Assembly (NCBI GenBank): GCA_009746045.1
Contig: RPFO01000027.1
Coordinates: forward strand, 2,174,202-2,238,201
Origin: Mesostigma viride
Taxonomy: Eukaryota; Streptophyta; Mesostigmatophyceae; Mesostigmatales; Mesostigmataceae
Direction: 5' to 3'
DNA length: 64,000 bases
Shown: piece after piece, positions 11,501 to 21,470 of the stretch
Layout of the letters: each line of letters starts with the position of its first letter
How positions within the stretch are numbered: position 1 is the first letter of the stretch
Translations under genes and position numbers: made by a program
Notes under the pieces: model-generated
The model's database searches: none
Seen by the model: the letters and a program-made list of their open reading frames with translations, nothing else
Told to the model about the DNA's origin: nothing

Positions 11501-13686
11501 GAAGTGAGGTCACTAACAGCGCAGTTGACCTGCAAACCGGGGGCGCCAACCTGCGATTCTGGATGGGCATCAATGACAAGGCTCAGGAGGGCGTCTATGT
11601 GTGGCTAGCGGATGGCTCCCGGGCCACCTACACCAACTGGGCTAGTGGCCAGCCCAATGCTGATGGCGATTGCGGAGTGTTTGATGCCTCGAGCGGCACG
11701 TGGTCCACGGTGGACTGCGGGGCAACGGCAGCAGGAGTGCTCTGCCAGATTCGCTCTAGTGAGTGAACTTTGTGTGACTTGTTACACGTGGCAGATGGGT
11801 CCTGACTGGTTTTGTGGATGGTGTTACACTACTTGGCATGCCAGGTGTGGTAAGCTCAAAGTGCGAATACTCTTACGCTAGAAGTGTGTACATTTGTAGA
11901 AGATTTGTACCAATACTTACGTACATATAGGCAGCACACGTTTTCCGCACTTCAGGCTGTTTGGAGCATGTCTTTCTCATTGAGGGAGGTGCTGGCGGTT
12001 AGATGTAGGCTTCAAAAGCCAGGCTGCTGCGTGGGGCCTGGGTGCCCCAGCACCACTTCCAGGGGTGCAATCACAATTTTTATGTTGCTATCATCATACG
12101 TTGACTGTGTTGTCCATCATACATTGGACGTTGAGTGTGCCATCCATCATGCGTTGAGTTTGCGGGCATGCAGGGCGAGGCAGTTCTGCAAAAGGGGAGT
12201 TTGCGAGTTAGCACGCTAGCCATCACGCATGAGAACGATGCCCTCGCCATCTGGGGTTTGTAATGGCGCAAATTGTATGTGGCAGTGAAGTCTGTGCCGT
12301 ACTCCAGCCACTCAAGTACTGTGGAGAGGGTGTTCAATGATAACCGTTGAACACCCCTTGAATCAATGGTTACCGTTGTCTCGCCCCTATAGCTACGCAT
12401 GGGCCTAGCATTGAAGTGCCGTACAGCAGACGCTCTACAGTATGTACTGCGAGAGGGGGCGTTCAACGGTAAGATGGTCTCGCCCCTAGCTACGCATGGG
12501 CCTAGCACATGCCAGGTGGCATGACCGGGTACAGGCCGTCATGCGCCTTCGTGAGGTTACTACACTAGACTGTAGACTAAGGAAACGTAAGGCTCTGAGC
12601 TAATCTCCCGTGGCTGTTATCAAATCATGTGTACCTGGGTGGATGCCTGGATTATTAGCTCTGAGGCGTTACCTTAGAAACTTCGAACAACCTTTAGACT
12701 AGCCTAATATCTGACACATTTTCCATATTCTGTTCTTTACGATTGGTGGATGAATATTTGCTGGTGAGTTCTAATAGCACGAGGAAAAGGCCTTGAGCTT
12801 CATGAGCTGTCATGATGCTTTTTCGCTACTATGGCAAGCGCTGGCATGCTACTATGTATGCATCATTAGGATGATGCGAGCTGAGCGCGTGTTATCTGCC
12901 CTGATGTAATTTGTCCTCAAATTTAAACGTTTGATGGCCTTCTTCAACCTTCGAGTTCCTTTCTTTTGGCACCGTGTCTCTGAACAACTCCTGCTAGCTA
13001 CTGTGCCGCTCATGGCATCTTATTGATGTAACTTGTGCCCATATCTGGCCCTCCCTGCATTTGGGCGCGTGCAGTGTGTATGGCCAACATCCACTGCCCA
13101 GCCGGAAATGTGTGCCGCGATACCCGCTGTTTCGGTACGTGGTTGTGTTAGCGTCTTTGTCTTTGCCTTCATGGCACCCCACTCTCCTCCCTCTACCTCC
13201 ATCTGCCCTTCCTGGGTCGCTCGTTGACAGCCGACCAGCCCACCAGCCCACCCTCCATCTGTCCTTCCCTCCACCCACCCACCCACCCACCCACCCACCC
13301 ACCCACCCACCCACCCACCCACCCACCCACCCACCCACCCACCCACCCACCCACCCACCCACCCACCCACCCACCCACCCACCCACCCACCCACCCACCC
13401 ACCCACCCACCCACCCACCCACCCACCCACCCACCCACCCACCCACCCACCCACCCTGCCTGCCTGCCTTCCTGCCCGCCCGCCGCCTGCCCACCCGCCC
13501 GCCGCCCGCCCGCCCGCCGCCCGCCCGCCGCCCGCCCGCCCGCCGCCCGCCCGCCCGCCGCCGCCCGCCCGCCCGCCGCCCGCCCGCCCGCCCGCCCGCC
13601 CGCCCGCCCGCCCGCCCGCCCGCCCGCCGCCCGCCGCCCGCCGCCGCCCGCCCGCCCGCCCGCCCGCCCGCCCGCCCGCCCGCCCG

Positions 13687-13761
<75 letters not shown>

Positions 13762-16700
13762 ACCTACCTACCTACCTACCCCCCTCTCTAGATTGCAAGA
13801 CGAAGCAGGTTCCGTCGTTTTCGAGCTGTTTGATTTCCTCCCGCACCCCTTTTTCATGCATTTTGAGCATCAGGCCTTTTGGGCGCAAATTTTAGGTATA
13901 AGTAAGTATAAGTACGGGGACTTTGGCCCCAAGCCCCCGCACCTGAAAAGATCTGTTCCCCAGCGGCCTTTGGTGCCTGCAGCAGCGGGTCCTTGGCCGT
14001 ACAGTGCACCCGTACAGTGCACCGCCGCAGCCAAGCCACCAAACCAACTTGATGTCGCCAGCATCTGCTATCTGTTAGGAGTTGTTTGGATCATTCCCTT
14101 CCTAACCCCTTCCTACCAAGCGTTACTAACACAAACATGGCTATTTTTAACTTTCACCAGGCCCGTTTTTGGTAGCTGGCGCCGGCACTGAGATTTTTGG
14201 AGTTCTGCTAAACGCTTGCGATGCCAACAGGGCAGCTGGGACTGATCAATGGCCACCTGCCATCAGATAGGGGCGTATGCCAACAAACGTGGCACGTGTC
14301 TGTCTGGCGCGACATGGTTGCTGTACCGTGGTCAAGCACAACGAAATCTTGAGTAGTGGCGAGAGCAAGGTACTGAGGCTTAGGAGCGCATCCAAGGAAA
14401 CAGCTTCTGGGGAACAAGATGGGGCGCAGGGCACGTCCCGTACTGAAAAACAGAAAACGTTCAAGGAACTTGCTTGCAAAACGTTTTTAGAGGCAATTCG
14501 TAATATTGTAAGGGCCATTTATAGATAATGTTTAACCTGAAAAGTGTGCGTCGCTGCCTGTCTGCTGCTGCAATGCTTCATGTGATGCAGCCCCCTGCAA
14601 TACCACTTTGGATTGCGCTGGAGATTTCGATGTCTGCATTGCAGGCGTCTGCATGGGTGAGTTCTTGCTGCCCGAAACCTAGCTACCAGCTGGAGTGCTT
14701 CAGGACCGGATGCGTAGTCAGGTACTAATTGTCTAGTAACTATTCAGCTATACGTGGGTAATGTTACTATTCCAGCCCCCTGTACCCTCCCAAGTGTCCT
14801 ATCATCTATTTGTAGTACAGTGCATGCCCATGATCGCGTTGTTCAGCGATGCATGTGTCTTTGTGCAACGATGCACGTGTCTTGCATAACGATGCATGTG
14901 TCTTCCACCCCTCCCCCCCCACCCCCCTCCCATGGATGTGGCAGGTGGATGTATATATTTTAAAATATAATTAATTACAGCAGAGTGAAAGCACCCAAAC
15001 CAAAGCAAATGCCAAACGAACCCATATACAGCGGATGGATATGCATGAGGTACATACACCAAAGACCTGGTTTACCGCACAATTTACTTCTGTTCTCCGT
15101 GAACAATCGGGGTTCTCTGTGCACGCCCCTTCTAGATTTGTATTGATTTGCGATGAATCCCTGAGGTTCTTCTGACATCCGCTGTGTATGCTTGCAGTTG
15201 CTCAGTATATCTTGTTGGCATTTGCTTTGGTTCTTTCTGGGTGCTTCACTCTGTTGCAAGCAATTGTATTTAAAATATATCTGCGCTTCCTGCCATGTCG
15301 TGAAAACGTCGCTGGCTGGTGCCATGCAGCGGTCATCGATGGATGTCCGCCAGGGTGGTATCCAGATACCGACTTTGGCTGCGTGAAGCCGGTTATCGTC
15401 GGCGTCGAATCTGCTGTGACATGGTCGGGTGCCATTCAGGCCTGTTATTCCCAGTGGCCATCCCAGTACCCAGGTGGCAGCAACTATGGCCTCCTCGCCA
15501 AGATTGGGAGCGCGGGTGTCAACGCCGCCATTCACAGGGCGACCGGGCAGGCAGAGAGTGTCTGGTGGATCGGCCTCAACGATTTGGAGCAGCCGGGCAC
15601 CTTCAAGTGGGTGAAGGATAACTCAAACGTCAGCTACTTCAACTGGCAGTCGGGGCAGCCTTCAAGTGACAGCAACTGCGGGGTTTTCGACGACTATGAC
15701 GGCACGTGGTATACCGTAGTTTCCTGTGACGAGGAGATGACGAAAATGCTCTGCCAAATCAACGCCGGTAAGCCTTGCCACGGTCGCCTAATGGTTCGTG
15801 CGTCTAAATTGTTCTTCAGTTGTGGATGGCGAGGGCATATCCAGGGGGTCGTTGTAAGCATATTCCGAGAAAAGGGTTCTGTTTGAGCATATCACTTAGT
15901 TGTCCAACTTAATATTACTGTGCCAGTCTGTTGATCATAGTGCTGGCGTTAGTCCTGGCTGTTCCCTAATTTGGGCGCTTGTGAGTGCTTATACTGTTGT
16001 GATCACGAGGCCTGGTGGTGCGAGCCATGTGGGGACGAAGGAAAAAGTTGAAGGATCTGGCTTAGAAAGCTTGGGGGGGGGGGCTGGGACGGTGCCCCAG
16101 TGCCATTCCCCTGCATGGGTTGCAACCTAAGAGTGGGTTTGTATTCTCGTGATGTGCCAAGTGTGCATGTGCAGCCTGGCTGCGCTGGGTCATGCAGTTC
16201 TCCAGTTGTGGAGGTCTTCTTCAGGTTGATGACACGGGTTCCACCTCTTGGACCTTGTTGTTTTTACCGTTGCTATAGCCATCAATTCGCGATGTGGAAT
16301 CAGCGTCAGTCGAGGCTAGTATTTTGTGGCCTTTGAGGCTCGTGCGCTGTCAGCTCATTACAAACGTGTATAGCTCACTTGGCCGTACTTGCAATGCCTG
16401 CATTTGGTTTTGCCAGCGTCTGAGTTCAAGGTGCAGCAGCCAATGAGATTGCGCAGCAGCTTGCATGCCTAGGGAGGCTCCTTGTAGGCTTTTGTGGTGT
16501 TTCTGTGAGCTCAATGTAAGTGATTCTAGTCTAAGTGGCTGTCGTGTTGTACTGCATGGTGTATTCATGCTGGCATGCATGGCTAGGTCTCGAGTGCTCG
16601 CCTGCTCCGGCGGCATAGAGTGTCTGACACTCCAGCACCACATGAGACATATCCTCATCATGACATTACGTGATATCAGACTTTTCGCGACCGCCCCGGA

Positions 16701-19700
16701 GATATCGCCCCGACCCCATGGGGGTCCCATCGGCCCGGGGGGGGGGGGGAGGGGGGTCCGAACCCCACACCCCCGACGATTTATGAGAGGGTGGGTGGGG
16801 GGGTGGGGGGTCCGACACCCCCCCACACCTCCCCCCTCCCCCCCCCCCCCTGGGCCCCATTACCTTTGCCGCCCAGTTTTTCCCGCCCATGCTTTGCCGC
16901 CCAGGTTTTTCCCAAGAATTTTTTAGAATTAATTAATTAACACTGTACTAACACTATGTATAAGGTCATTCCCATGTGCGAACCTTGGTCAACGTCGGGG
17001 GGGGGGGGGGGGGGGGGGCTAGACCCCCCCCCCTCTCGGGCGTTATCTCCGGGACTGTCGCAAATATGCTGATATAATGTAGGCTCCGCGTGGTTCCATA
17101 AGCTGTGTCGTCCCTGTTTGACCTGCGAGACTGCCATGCCCTGAAGAAACCGGATTTGAGCCCTGTATTATTTTAAGGCTTTAGGGCTTAATTGGGTTGT
17201 TGGCCCGGGTTTGTAGTTTGCTCGTGGTAATAGATTTGCGGCATGTGGATACGGGCATATGCTAATGCTATATGTATGCTCATGGACAGACTGGATAAAG
17301 CCCAGCAGTAGGCATTTCGGCGGGATGTACACCATCGAATCCTTACGCTGAAGTCCTACTTTTCAAAGCCCGTTTTCCGGTGTTAAGTTAGGCGTTCAGC
17401 TTGATAGAATCATAATTTACGTTAATTGACTTGCGTTACTTGACTTGCGTGACTTGACTTGGATGACTTGTATGCCGGCACTATTGATTGATTGGGTCCC
17501 CTGGCGTGCAGTTTGCGAGGCGGACAGGAACTGCCCGGCTGACCTAGTGTGCAGCGACGGCCAATGCGTTGGTACGCTAACAGCATTTATTATTATTGTC
17601 GCCCGGCCCCCCTGGCAGCACCTCCTCTCTCGCCATGTCTCTCGATCCTGGCGTTTCGAAACCATTAGCCTCTAATTTAGTGTATATGTATATTGTACAC
17701 ATCCGCGGCTGGCTTCTCCAAGAGTGTTGCCGGCTACGAGCCATCCAATGTGTCTACTGGTTCCATCGCTTTCTCGTCGAGAGTGCGCGCGCACGGACGT
17801 GCAAACAGAATTACTTCCAACATATGTGTAAATCCATCGAATGTTTCTTCTTGTTCCATCGCTTCTATTGTTTGTGTGTGTATGTACTGACAGGCAATGT
17901 TCATGCACTTCGTATTATTCATACGGCTTTTCAATACCACACGGATACGGCTGCTGCCTGTGACCCATGCTTGCAGCCATGAGGGGCTATGTGAAGATGA
18001 CGAAGTATATGACCATGATGACGTTTTCCGCGGACCGGCACTGAACGCAAATGGTTTTCACCTTTGCGGCGTGCCAAATCAGAATATATGACCATGATGA
18101 GCTACAGTACACTATGATGATGAGCTATGCTGCAATGATGAGCTACAGTACACTATGATGATGAGCTACAGTACACTATGATGATGAGCTATGCTACAAA
18201 GATTAGCTATGCTACAATGATGAGCTATGCTACAATGATGAGCTATGTTACAATGATGAGCCATGCTACAATGATGAGCTATGCTACAATGATGAGCCAT
18301 GCTGCAATTATGAGCCATGCTACAATGATGAGCTGTGCTACAATGATGAGCTGTGCTGCAATGATGACCTATGCTACAATGATGAGCCATGCTGCAATGA
18401 TGAGCCATGCTGCAATGATGAGCCATGCTGCAATGATGAGCTATGCTGCAATTATGAGCTGTACTGTGATAACAAGCTATTTCTTCCTGGCGATCAGTAC
18501 CACTGATCTCACTCGAAGACTTGGTAGCCATCACCTGCACCGCTGCTTACTGTGTCTCTGCCCTGTTCAAATGCTTCAATGTTGCAGTTCCTCCAGTTCC
18601 TCCACCACCTCGGTGCACCTTTACCACGAGGGATGTTACCCCAGACAACGACATCTCCTGCACGACCGACGTGGCAGTGTTGGCTGAGATCGCCGTGACC
18701 ATGGCCAACTGCAGCGTTAACACGCTCAACCTGACCGCCATGGTCACCTATGTGAGCTCCGTCCTGAACGTTTCCAAGTGCGCGGTCGAGCTCTCTTTCG
18801 TGTCTGTTGAACCTGAGTCATCTCCTAAGCGACGCCAGCTGCTGCAGCAAAACCACGTGCTCTCGTTCGGCCTTATCATCTTTGTGGCAAACCAAACCGA
18901 AGGGGAGGCCTTTGCGAGCAACATGAAGAGCGCGGTTGAGTTGGCCATGCTGCTCGCGCTGATTGAGGAGCAAGCAGGGGATGTCATCAGTGTCAACGCC
19001 ACCTTGACGCTGCTACAGCTGGTATCCGTCACCTCCGACCCTCATTTTGTGACCCCTCGCGGGAGCAAGTTTGACTTCGACGGCGTGGCAGGCCGCACCT
19101 ACTGCATTGTGACCGACCAGCACCTTCAGGTGAACGCGCGGTTTGTGGGCGCTGCCGAGTCCGCCCTGACCGTCGCCCGCACTGATGCCTCTGACGGCAA
19201 GCCGGACACGCGCACGTGGATGGACCAGGTGGCCATCCTGCACGGGAGCGACGTTGTGCTGGTGGAGGCGGCATCTCCCCCAGCAACGCCATACACTCGG
19301 TCCTATGGCGTTGTCCGCGTGAACGGGGTAAGCTGGGGGGGGGTCTTGGGAGGACAGGGTTTGTGGCGTGGTGTTCTTCTTGTTTCTTCAATACGTAGTG
19401 CTGATCATTTGCATAGGTGCTATCATGATAGGGTTTATGATAGGTGGTTAACAATTGAGGGATTCTTTTTGTGTTTTTACGTCCCGGATTATCGCCACAA
19501 GCACCTGCGCTGACGTGAGCCACTTCGTAGGGTAGAAACTAATAGTGTGAACAGGCATGTACAGGCATGGGCACATAACGTGGTCTGCGTTTAGAGGGAC
19601 ATCTTAGCAACGCATGTCCAAATGGGCTGACATCAGAGATGTCTTATGACGACCGACGATTGCGTTGCGCGCAATGGTGTCACTGTTTAGGACTGTTGAT

Positions 19701-21117
19701 GCCTTATGCTGACACCATCTGGCGCAATGGTGTCACTGTTTAGGACTGTTGATGCCTTATGCTGACACCATCTTGCGCAATGGTGTCACTGTTTAGGACT
19801 GTTGATGCCTTATGCTGACACCATCTGGCGCAATGGTGTCACTGTTTAGGACTGTTGATGCCTTATGCGGACACCATCTGGCGCAATGGTGTCACTGCCT
19901 TATGCTTCCACTCCTTCATGTACATACGCCCGTACATGTAGACCAAGGTCAGGTTGCATTCGATGTGCGTGCCAAGAGTTGGCTGAAATGTCCGACCCTG
20001 TTTCAAAATGTCTTCCCATACCTCCCCCCTCAGACATGAGTCAATTCAGCCAAAGCCGAATCCCAGCCAACACCACGCGCCATCATAAACAGCCAGGCGT
20101 ACTCGTTGCAGTGTTTGTATATGTGCGTTGTACAATAAAATCACTACAGCAGTCTTATGGCAGAGTGAAGCACCAAAACAGCAGCCTGGCAAACCCCACC
20201 AAGATATACCGCGCAACAAATGCAAATAACTATACAAGCAAATACACCTGGTAGCATATAAACATACTAGTAGGAGATAGCTAGTTTCGGCTATGCACCT
20301 GTATTGTTCTTCTGTGAACTCAGCCGTGCTCAAACTGTATGACATTTTGGTACCTTGAGTACCGAGTGGACACGGTGTGAAGTACTCCTACGCACCACGG
20401 GCTCAAATAGTATATCTAGCACGATGTCAGACTGGCTGGTACCACTCTCCGGTAACAAGTCTTCTGCAGTTGGTTTGTAGCTTGCGATGCCTTCGAATCG
20501 GGAGACGCATTGAACCGCAGGGTAGTATCAGAGGTCCCTAGTTCGATTCCTGCTGGAGCTACCTGAACTTTCACGTTTTCCGCGTCCCGGCGCTCGGCAG
20601 CATTTAGTATACTAATTGCTGCTTGCCTGGACATTACTACTAGAAGACTCTGTGTGTCACCCTTTGTATGTAGGGCTGCACTGCTATTGCTGTAACTAAG
20701 CAGATTGCTGCAATCGGCCTGCCATGCCTTGTGTTTGCACCCCACCCCACCATGCTGATGCCACGTGCACAGGAGCTGCTGGCCGGCAACCCTGCCGCCG
20801 TGAAGCTGCCGTCCGGGCTCACTCTTGCACGTACCAAGACCCGCGTCGTGGTCACCATCCCCCAAGTGGGCGCGGTCGAGGTGCAGGTGGTGCGTGCGGC
20901 GTTCTGGCAGTCGGGCACGGGCCCGGGCCGCAACTTCCTCAACCTGCAGATGAAGCAGTTCGCCGGCCTCAGCCACGCGCATGGGATCTTGGGCCAGTCA
21001 CTTGGAGGCATGGATGGTGATGGCGCTCCCGTTGAGGGCACCCCCCAGGATTATGAGACCACCAGCATCCTGGCCACCGACTGTGTGTACAACCAATTTG
21101 GCCGTTCACAGGAGTAG
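5490..21117 (+). CDS. Secreted protein with two C-type lectin domains and a VWD-like domain (9 exons)
   Basis: I join exons 5490-5571, 8356-8427, 11327-11758, 13075-13134, 14591-14656, 15330-15767, 17512-17571, 18588-19327 and 20773-21117. All junctions are GT-AG. The sum is 2,295 nt, or 764 codons plus TAG. Introns 1 to 7 are all phase 1 and the last is phase 0. Predicted order: signal peptide (residues 1 to ~24), Cys module (28-51), C-type lectin domain (52-195), two Cys modules (196-237), second lectin domain (238-383), Cys module (384-403), Ser/Thr-rich linker with a dibasic KRRQLLQQ, then a VWD-like region beginning [18 protein letters not shown]. Symmetric phase-1 exons are typical of extracellular proteins assembled by exon shuffling. 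A cell-surface or extracellular-matrix adhesion role is inference. Exon boundaries rest on splice consensus and frame continuity; a missed symmetric exon is possible. Confidence 0.72.
5572..8355 (+). other. Intron 1 (contains octamer array)
   Basis: The intron runs from GTAAGT to TTGCAG. Most of its 2.8 kb is the pyrimidine-strand octamer array at about 6233-8228. Confidence 0.7.
6233..8228. repeat. Octamer satellite array, about 2 kb
   Basis: This is a continuous array of 8-bp units that changes in blocks: TTCTCCCC (to about 7185), then CACCCTCT (to about 7842), then CACCTCCT (about 7860-8087), then CACCCCCT and CACCCCT (to 8228). Occasional 7-bp or shorter units shift the phase. The + strand is almost pure pyrimidine apart from one A per unit in the later blocks. 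The long frames it creates on both strands are not genes. Confidence 0.95.
8356..8427 (+). CDS. Exon 2: four-cysteine module a
   Basis: This is a 72-bp phase 1-1 exon encoding [20 protein letters not shown] followed by FCT, with four Cys in ~20 residues. The acceptor is TTGCAG and the donor C|GTAAGT. Three more exons of 60-66 bp encode the same kind of module. Confidence 0.68.
9300..9360. repeat. GTAT/GTGC/GTAC microsatellite
   Basis: This is alternating purine-pyrimidine simple sequence (GTGCGTAT, then GTGCGTAC) within intron 2. Confidence 0.75.
9529..10620. repeat. Second octamer array, about 1.1 kb, in intron 2
   Basis: The array again has 8-bp periodicity with block changes: CTTGGCCT (9529-9778), GCGTCGCC/CTTGGCCG mixtures (9779-9868), CGCCCCTT (9869-9906), CGCCTTTT with CTGCCTTT interruptions (to about 10331), then TGCCTTCT/TGCCTTTT (to about 10620). 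Every block keeps a GCC core on the + strand. The unit length matches the intron 1 array although the sequences differ. Confidence 0.95.
11072..11296. repeat. 74-bp minisatellite, three copies
   Basis: Three tandem copies of a 74-bp unit begin GTGTTGATGTGTGAATGTG and contain TGTCTCACATTCGCTTGTG. They lie just upstream of the exon 3 acceptor, inside intron 2. Confidence 0.85.
11327..11758 (+). CDS. Exon 3: C-type lectin domain 1
   Basis: This is a 432-bp exon, phase 1-1, so the whole domain is one shuffling unit. The acceptor is TTTCTGCAG and the donor A|GTGAGT. It encodes [54 protein letters not shown] and [14 protein letters not shown], the conserved landmarks of the fold, including the W.G.ND core and terminal Cys pair. 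The classic EPN/QPD sugar-selectivity triplet is replaced by QPN, and WND by GTW, so calcium-dependent sugar binding is uncertain. Confidence 0.8.
13075..13134 (+). CDS. Exon 4: four-cysteine module b
   Basis: This is a 60-bp phase 1-1 exon encoding [18 protein letters not shown] (spacing C-x5-C-x5-C-x4-C). It is bounded by GTGCAG and G|GTACGT. The unbroken frame with exons 3 and 5 supports it. Confidence 0.66.
13268..13780. repeat. Tetramer array CCCA, CCCG, CCTG, CCTA in intron 4
   Basis: A CCCA block (13268-13455) is followed by a mixed CCCG/CCG block (about 13480-13686), a CCTG block (13687-13764) and a short CCTA block. Like the octamer arrays, it is C-rich on the coding strand and changes by substitution from block to block. 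Confidence 0.95.
14591..14656 (+). CDS. Exon 5: four-cysteine module c
   Basis: This is a 66-bp phase 1-1 exon encoding [20 protein letters not shown]. The acceptor is GTGATGCAG and the donor G|GTGAGT. Confidence 0.66.
14953..15285. repeat. Two LINE 3' tails in inverted orientation (intron 5)
   Basis: The segment 14953-15018 is the complement of a LINE tail, and 15220-15285 is a tail in the + orientation. Both share TTTGCTTTGG, CACTCTG and an end of TTTTAAAATAT with the LINE insertion at 38172-38502. The pair forms an inverted repeat with ~60-bp arms. The sequence between them has no coding potential that I can see. Confidence 0.65.
15330..15767 (+). CDS. Exon 6: C-type lectin domain 2
   Basis: This is a 438-bp exon, phase 1-1, in frame with exon 5. 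It encodes [63 protein letters not shown] and [20 protein letters not shown] and the terminal Cys pair are clear family marks. As in domain 1, the motif is QPS rather than QPD/EPN. The second lectin domain is diverged from the first but has the same architecture, so an old internal duplication is likely. Confidence 0.82.
16663..17079. mobile_element. MITE-like element with G-rich interior (intron 6)
   Basis: The left end (from about 16663, CATTACGTGATATCAG, then GCGACCGCCCCGGAGATA) is the inverted complement of the right end (TATCTCCGGGACTGTCGC, then CTGATATAATG to 17079). This gives imperfect ~45-bp terminal inverted repeats. Between them are long G and C runs (16739-16758, 16800-16850, 16999-17033). 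No ORF is present. I cannot define a target duplication. Confidence 0.6.
17512..17571 (+). CDS. Exon 7: four-cysteine module d
   Basis: This is a 60-bp phase 1-1 exon encoding [18 protein letters not shown], the same C-x5-C-x5-C-x4-C spacing as module b. It is bounded by GCGTGCAG and G|GTACGC. Confidence 0.66.
18022..18084 (+). mobile_element. 5'-truncated SINE-like insertion (intron 7)
   Basis: The 63 bp from CGTTTTCCGCGGACCGGC to CAAATCAGAA match the 3' half of the element at 63843-63962. The flanking duplication TATATGACCATGATGA is at 18006-18021 and 18085-18100 (16 bp). Flanking duplications and 5' truncation are hallmarks of LINE-driven retroposition. Confidence 0.75.
18085..18470. repeat. 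18-bp tandem array (intron 7)
   Basis: About 20 degenerate copies of an 18-bp unit (GCTATGCTACAATGATGA) begin at the right target duplication of the SINE. The array may have grown from the ATGATGA target sequence. The frames it opens are not genes. Confidence 0.85.
18588..19327 (+). CDS. Exon 8: linker and VWD-like domain, first part
   Basis: This is a 740-bp exon, entering in phase 1 and leaving in phase 0. It starts with a proline run (PPVPPPPRC), then a ~140-residue region with several N-x-S/T sites and the dibasic KRRQLLQQ. It then enters [28 protein letters not shown] and [10 protein letters not shown], the start of a von Willebrand D / root-cap-like domain. The donor is GTAAGC at 19328. 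GC content and codon use are clearly higher than in the flanking introns. Confidence 0.75.
19669..19907. repeat. 53-bp minisatellite with internal inverted repeat (intron 8)
   Basis: More than four tandem copies of a 53-bp unit begin GCGCAATGGTGTCACTG. Each unit contains ATGGTGTC and its complement GACACCAT, so each copy can fold. Confidence 0.85.
20514..20640 (+). repeat. tRNA-derived SINE-like fragment (intron 8)
   Basis: GGTCCCTAGTTCGATTCCTG matches a polymerase III B box. It is followed by a segment with CGTTTTCCGCG, in the same order as the SINE at 63843-63962. There is no complete tRNA cloverleaf and no clear A box, so I do not call a tRNA. Confidence 0.5.
20773..21117 (+). CDS. Exon 9: C-terminal part of the VWD-like domain, stop codon
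   Basis: The acceptor is CCACGTGCACAG and the exon is read in phase 0. It encodes [51 protein letters not shown] and ends at TAG (21115-21117). The block from LNLQ to HGILGQ is the expected C-terminal landmark of VWD-like domains. No TGTAA or AATAAA signal is obvious just downstream. Confidence 0.72.
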   Translation, partial: ELLAGNPAAVKLPSGLTLARTKTRVVVTIPQVGAVEVQVVRAAFWQSGTGPGRNFLNLQMKQFAGLSHAHGILGQSLGGMDGDGAPVEGTPQDYETTSILATDCVYNQFGRSQE

Positions 21118-21162
21118 ATGGAGGAAGCCCATTTCTTGAATTAAATTAATAGAACGTAACAG

Positions 21163-21470
21163 CGCTACGTTAGGTCCCGCTAAGGACCCTCAAGGCCCGA
21201 GTACACAATGGGAGGGGGGGGGGCACCCAGGCTTCCCCCACTGCCGCATTTTATGACGGATAGCGGAATCATCCTGTCATCCTGTTTCATGCTACTACGT
21301 CAGGGTTGGTCCTGTGTATCAACCTCTAGAGGAATTGGTATTACTAACCCGCGGGTGAACCGGGGTTGGGACATAGTACTCTTATAGTAGCGTAGTAGCT
21401 TACTTGTTTCCTTTATATCTCTTGTACGGTAGGGACTACCGACCCCCGTGGAGGGGGAGGAGTGTTACGT
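21163..21470 (+). other. Probable 3' internal end of a family B LTR element
   Basis: These ~300 bp end in a polypurine tract (GTGGAGGGGGAGGAG) directly before the LTR at 21471. No coding remnant is visible, so the assignment rests on the tract and LTR alone. Confidence 0.5.

Noticed and set aside
13061-14191. 376-codon Pro/Thr-rich frame resembling a hydroxyproline-rich glycoprotein
   Set aside because: It is the CCCA/CCCG/CCTG array. The real 60-bp exon 4 overlaps its start in a different frame.
17964-18000. Possible extra exon after CTTGCAG at 17967
   Set aside because: It lacks the Cys module and a good donor, and the exon 7 to exon 8 join is already in frame.
18085-18687. 169- and 124-codon Met/Ser/His-rich frames
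   Set aside because: Products of the 18-bp tandem array in intron 7.
20514-20575. tRNA gene
   Set aside because: A B box is present, but there is no complete cloverleaf or A box; a SINE head fits better.
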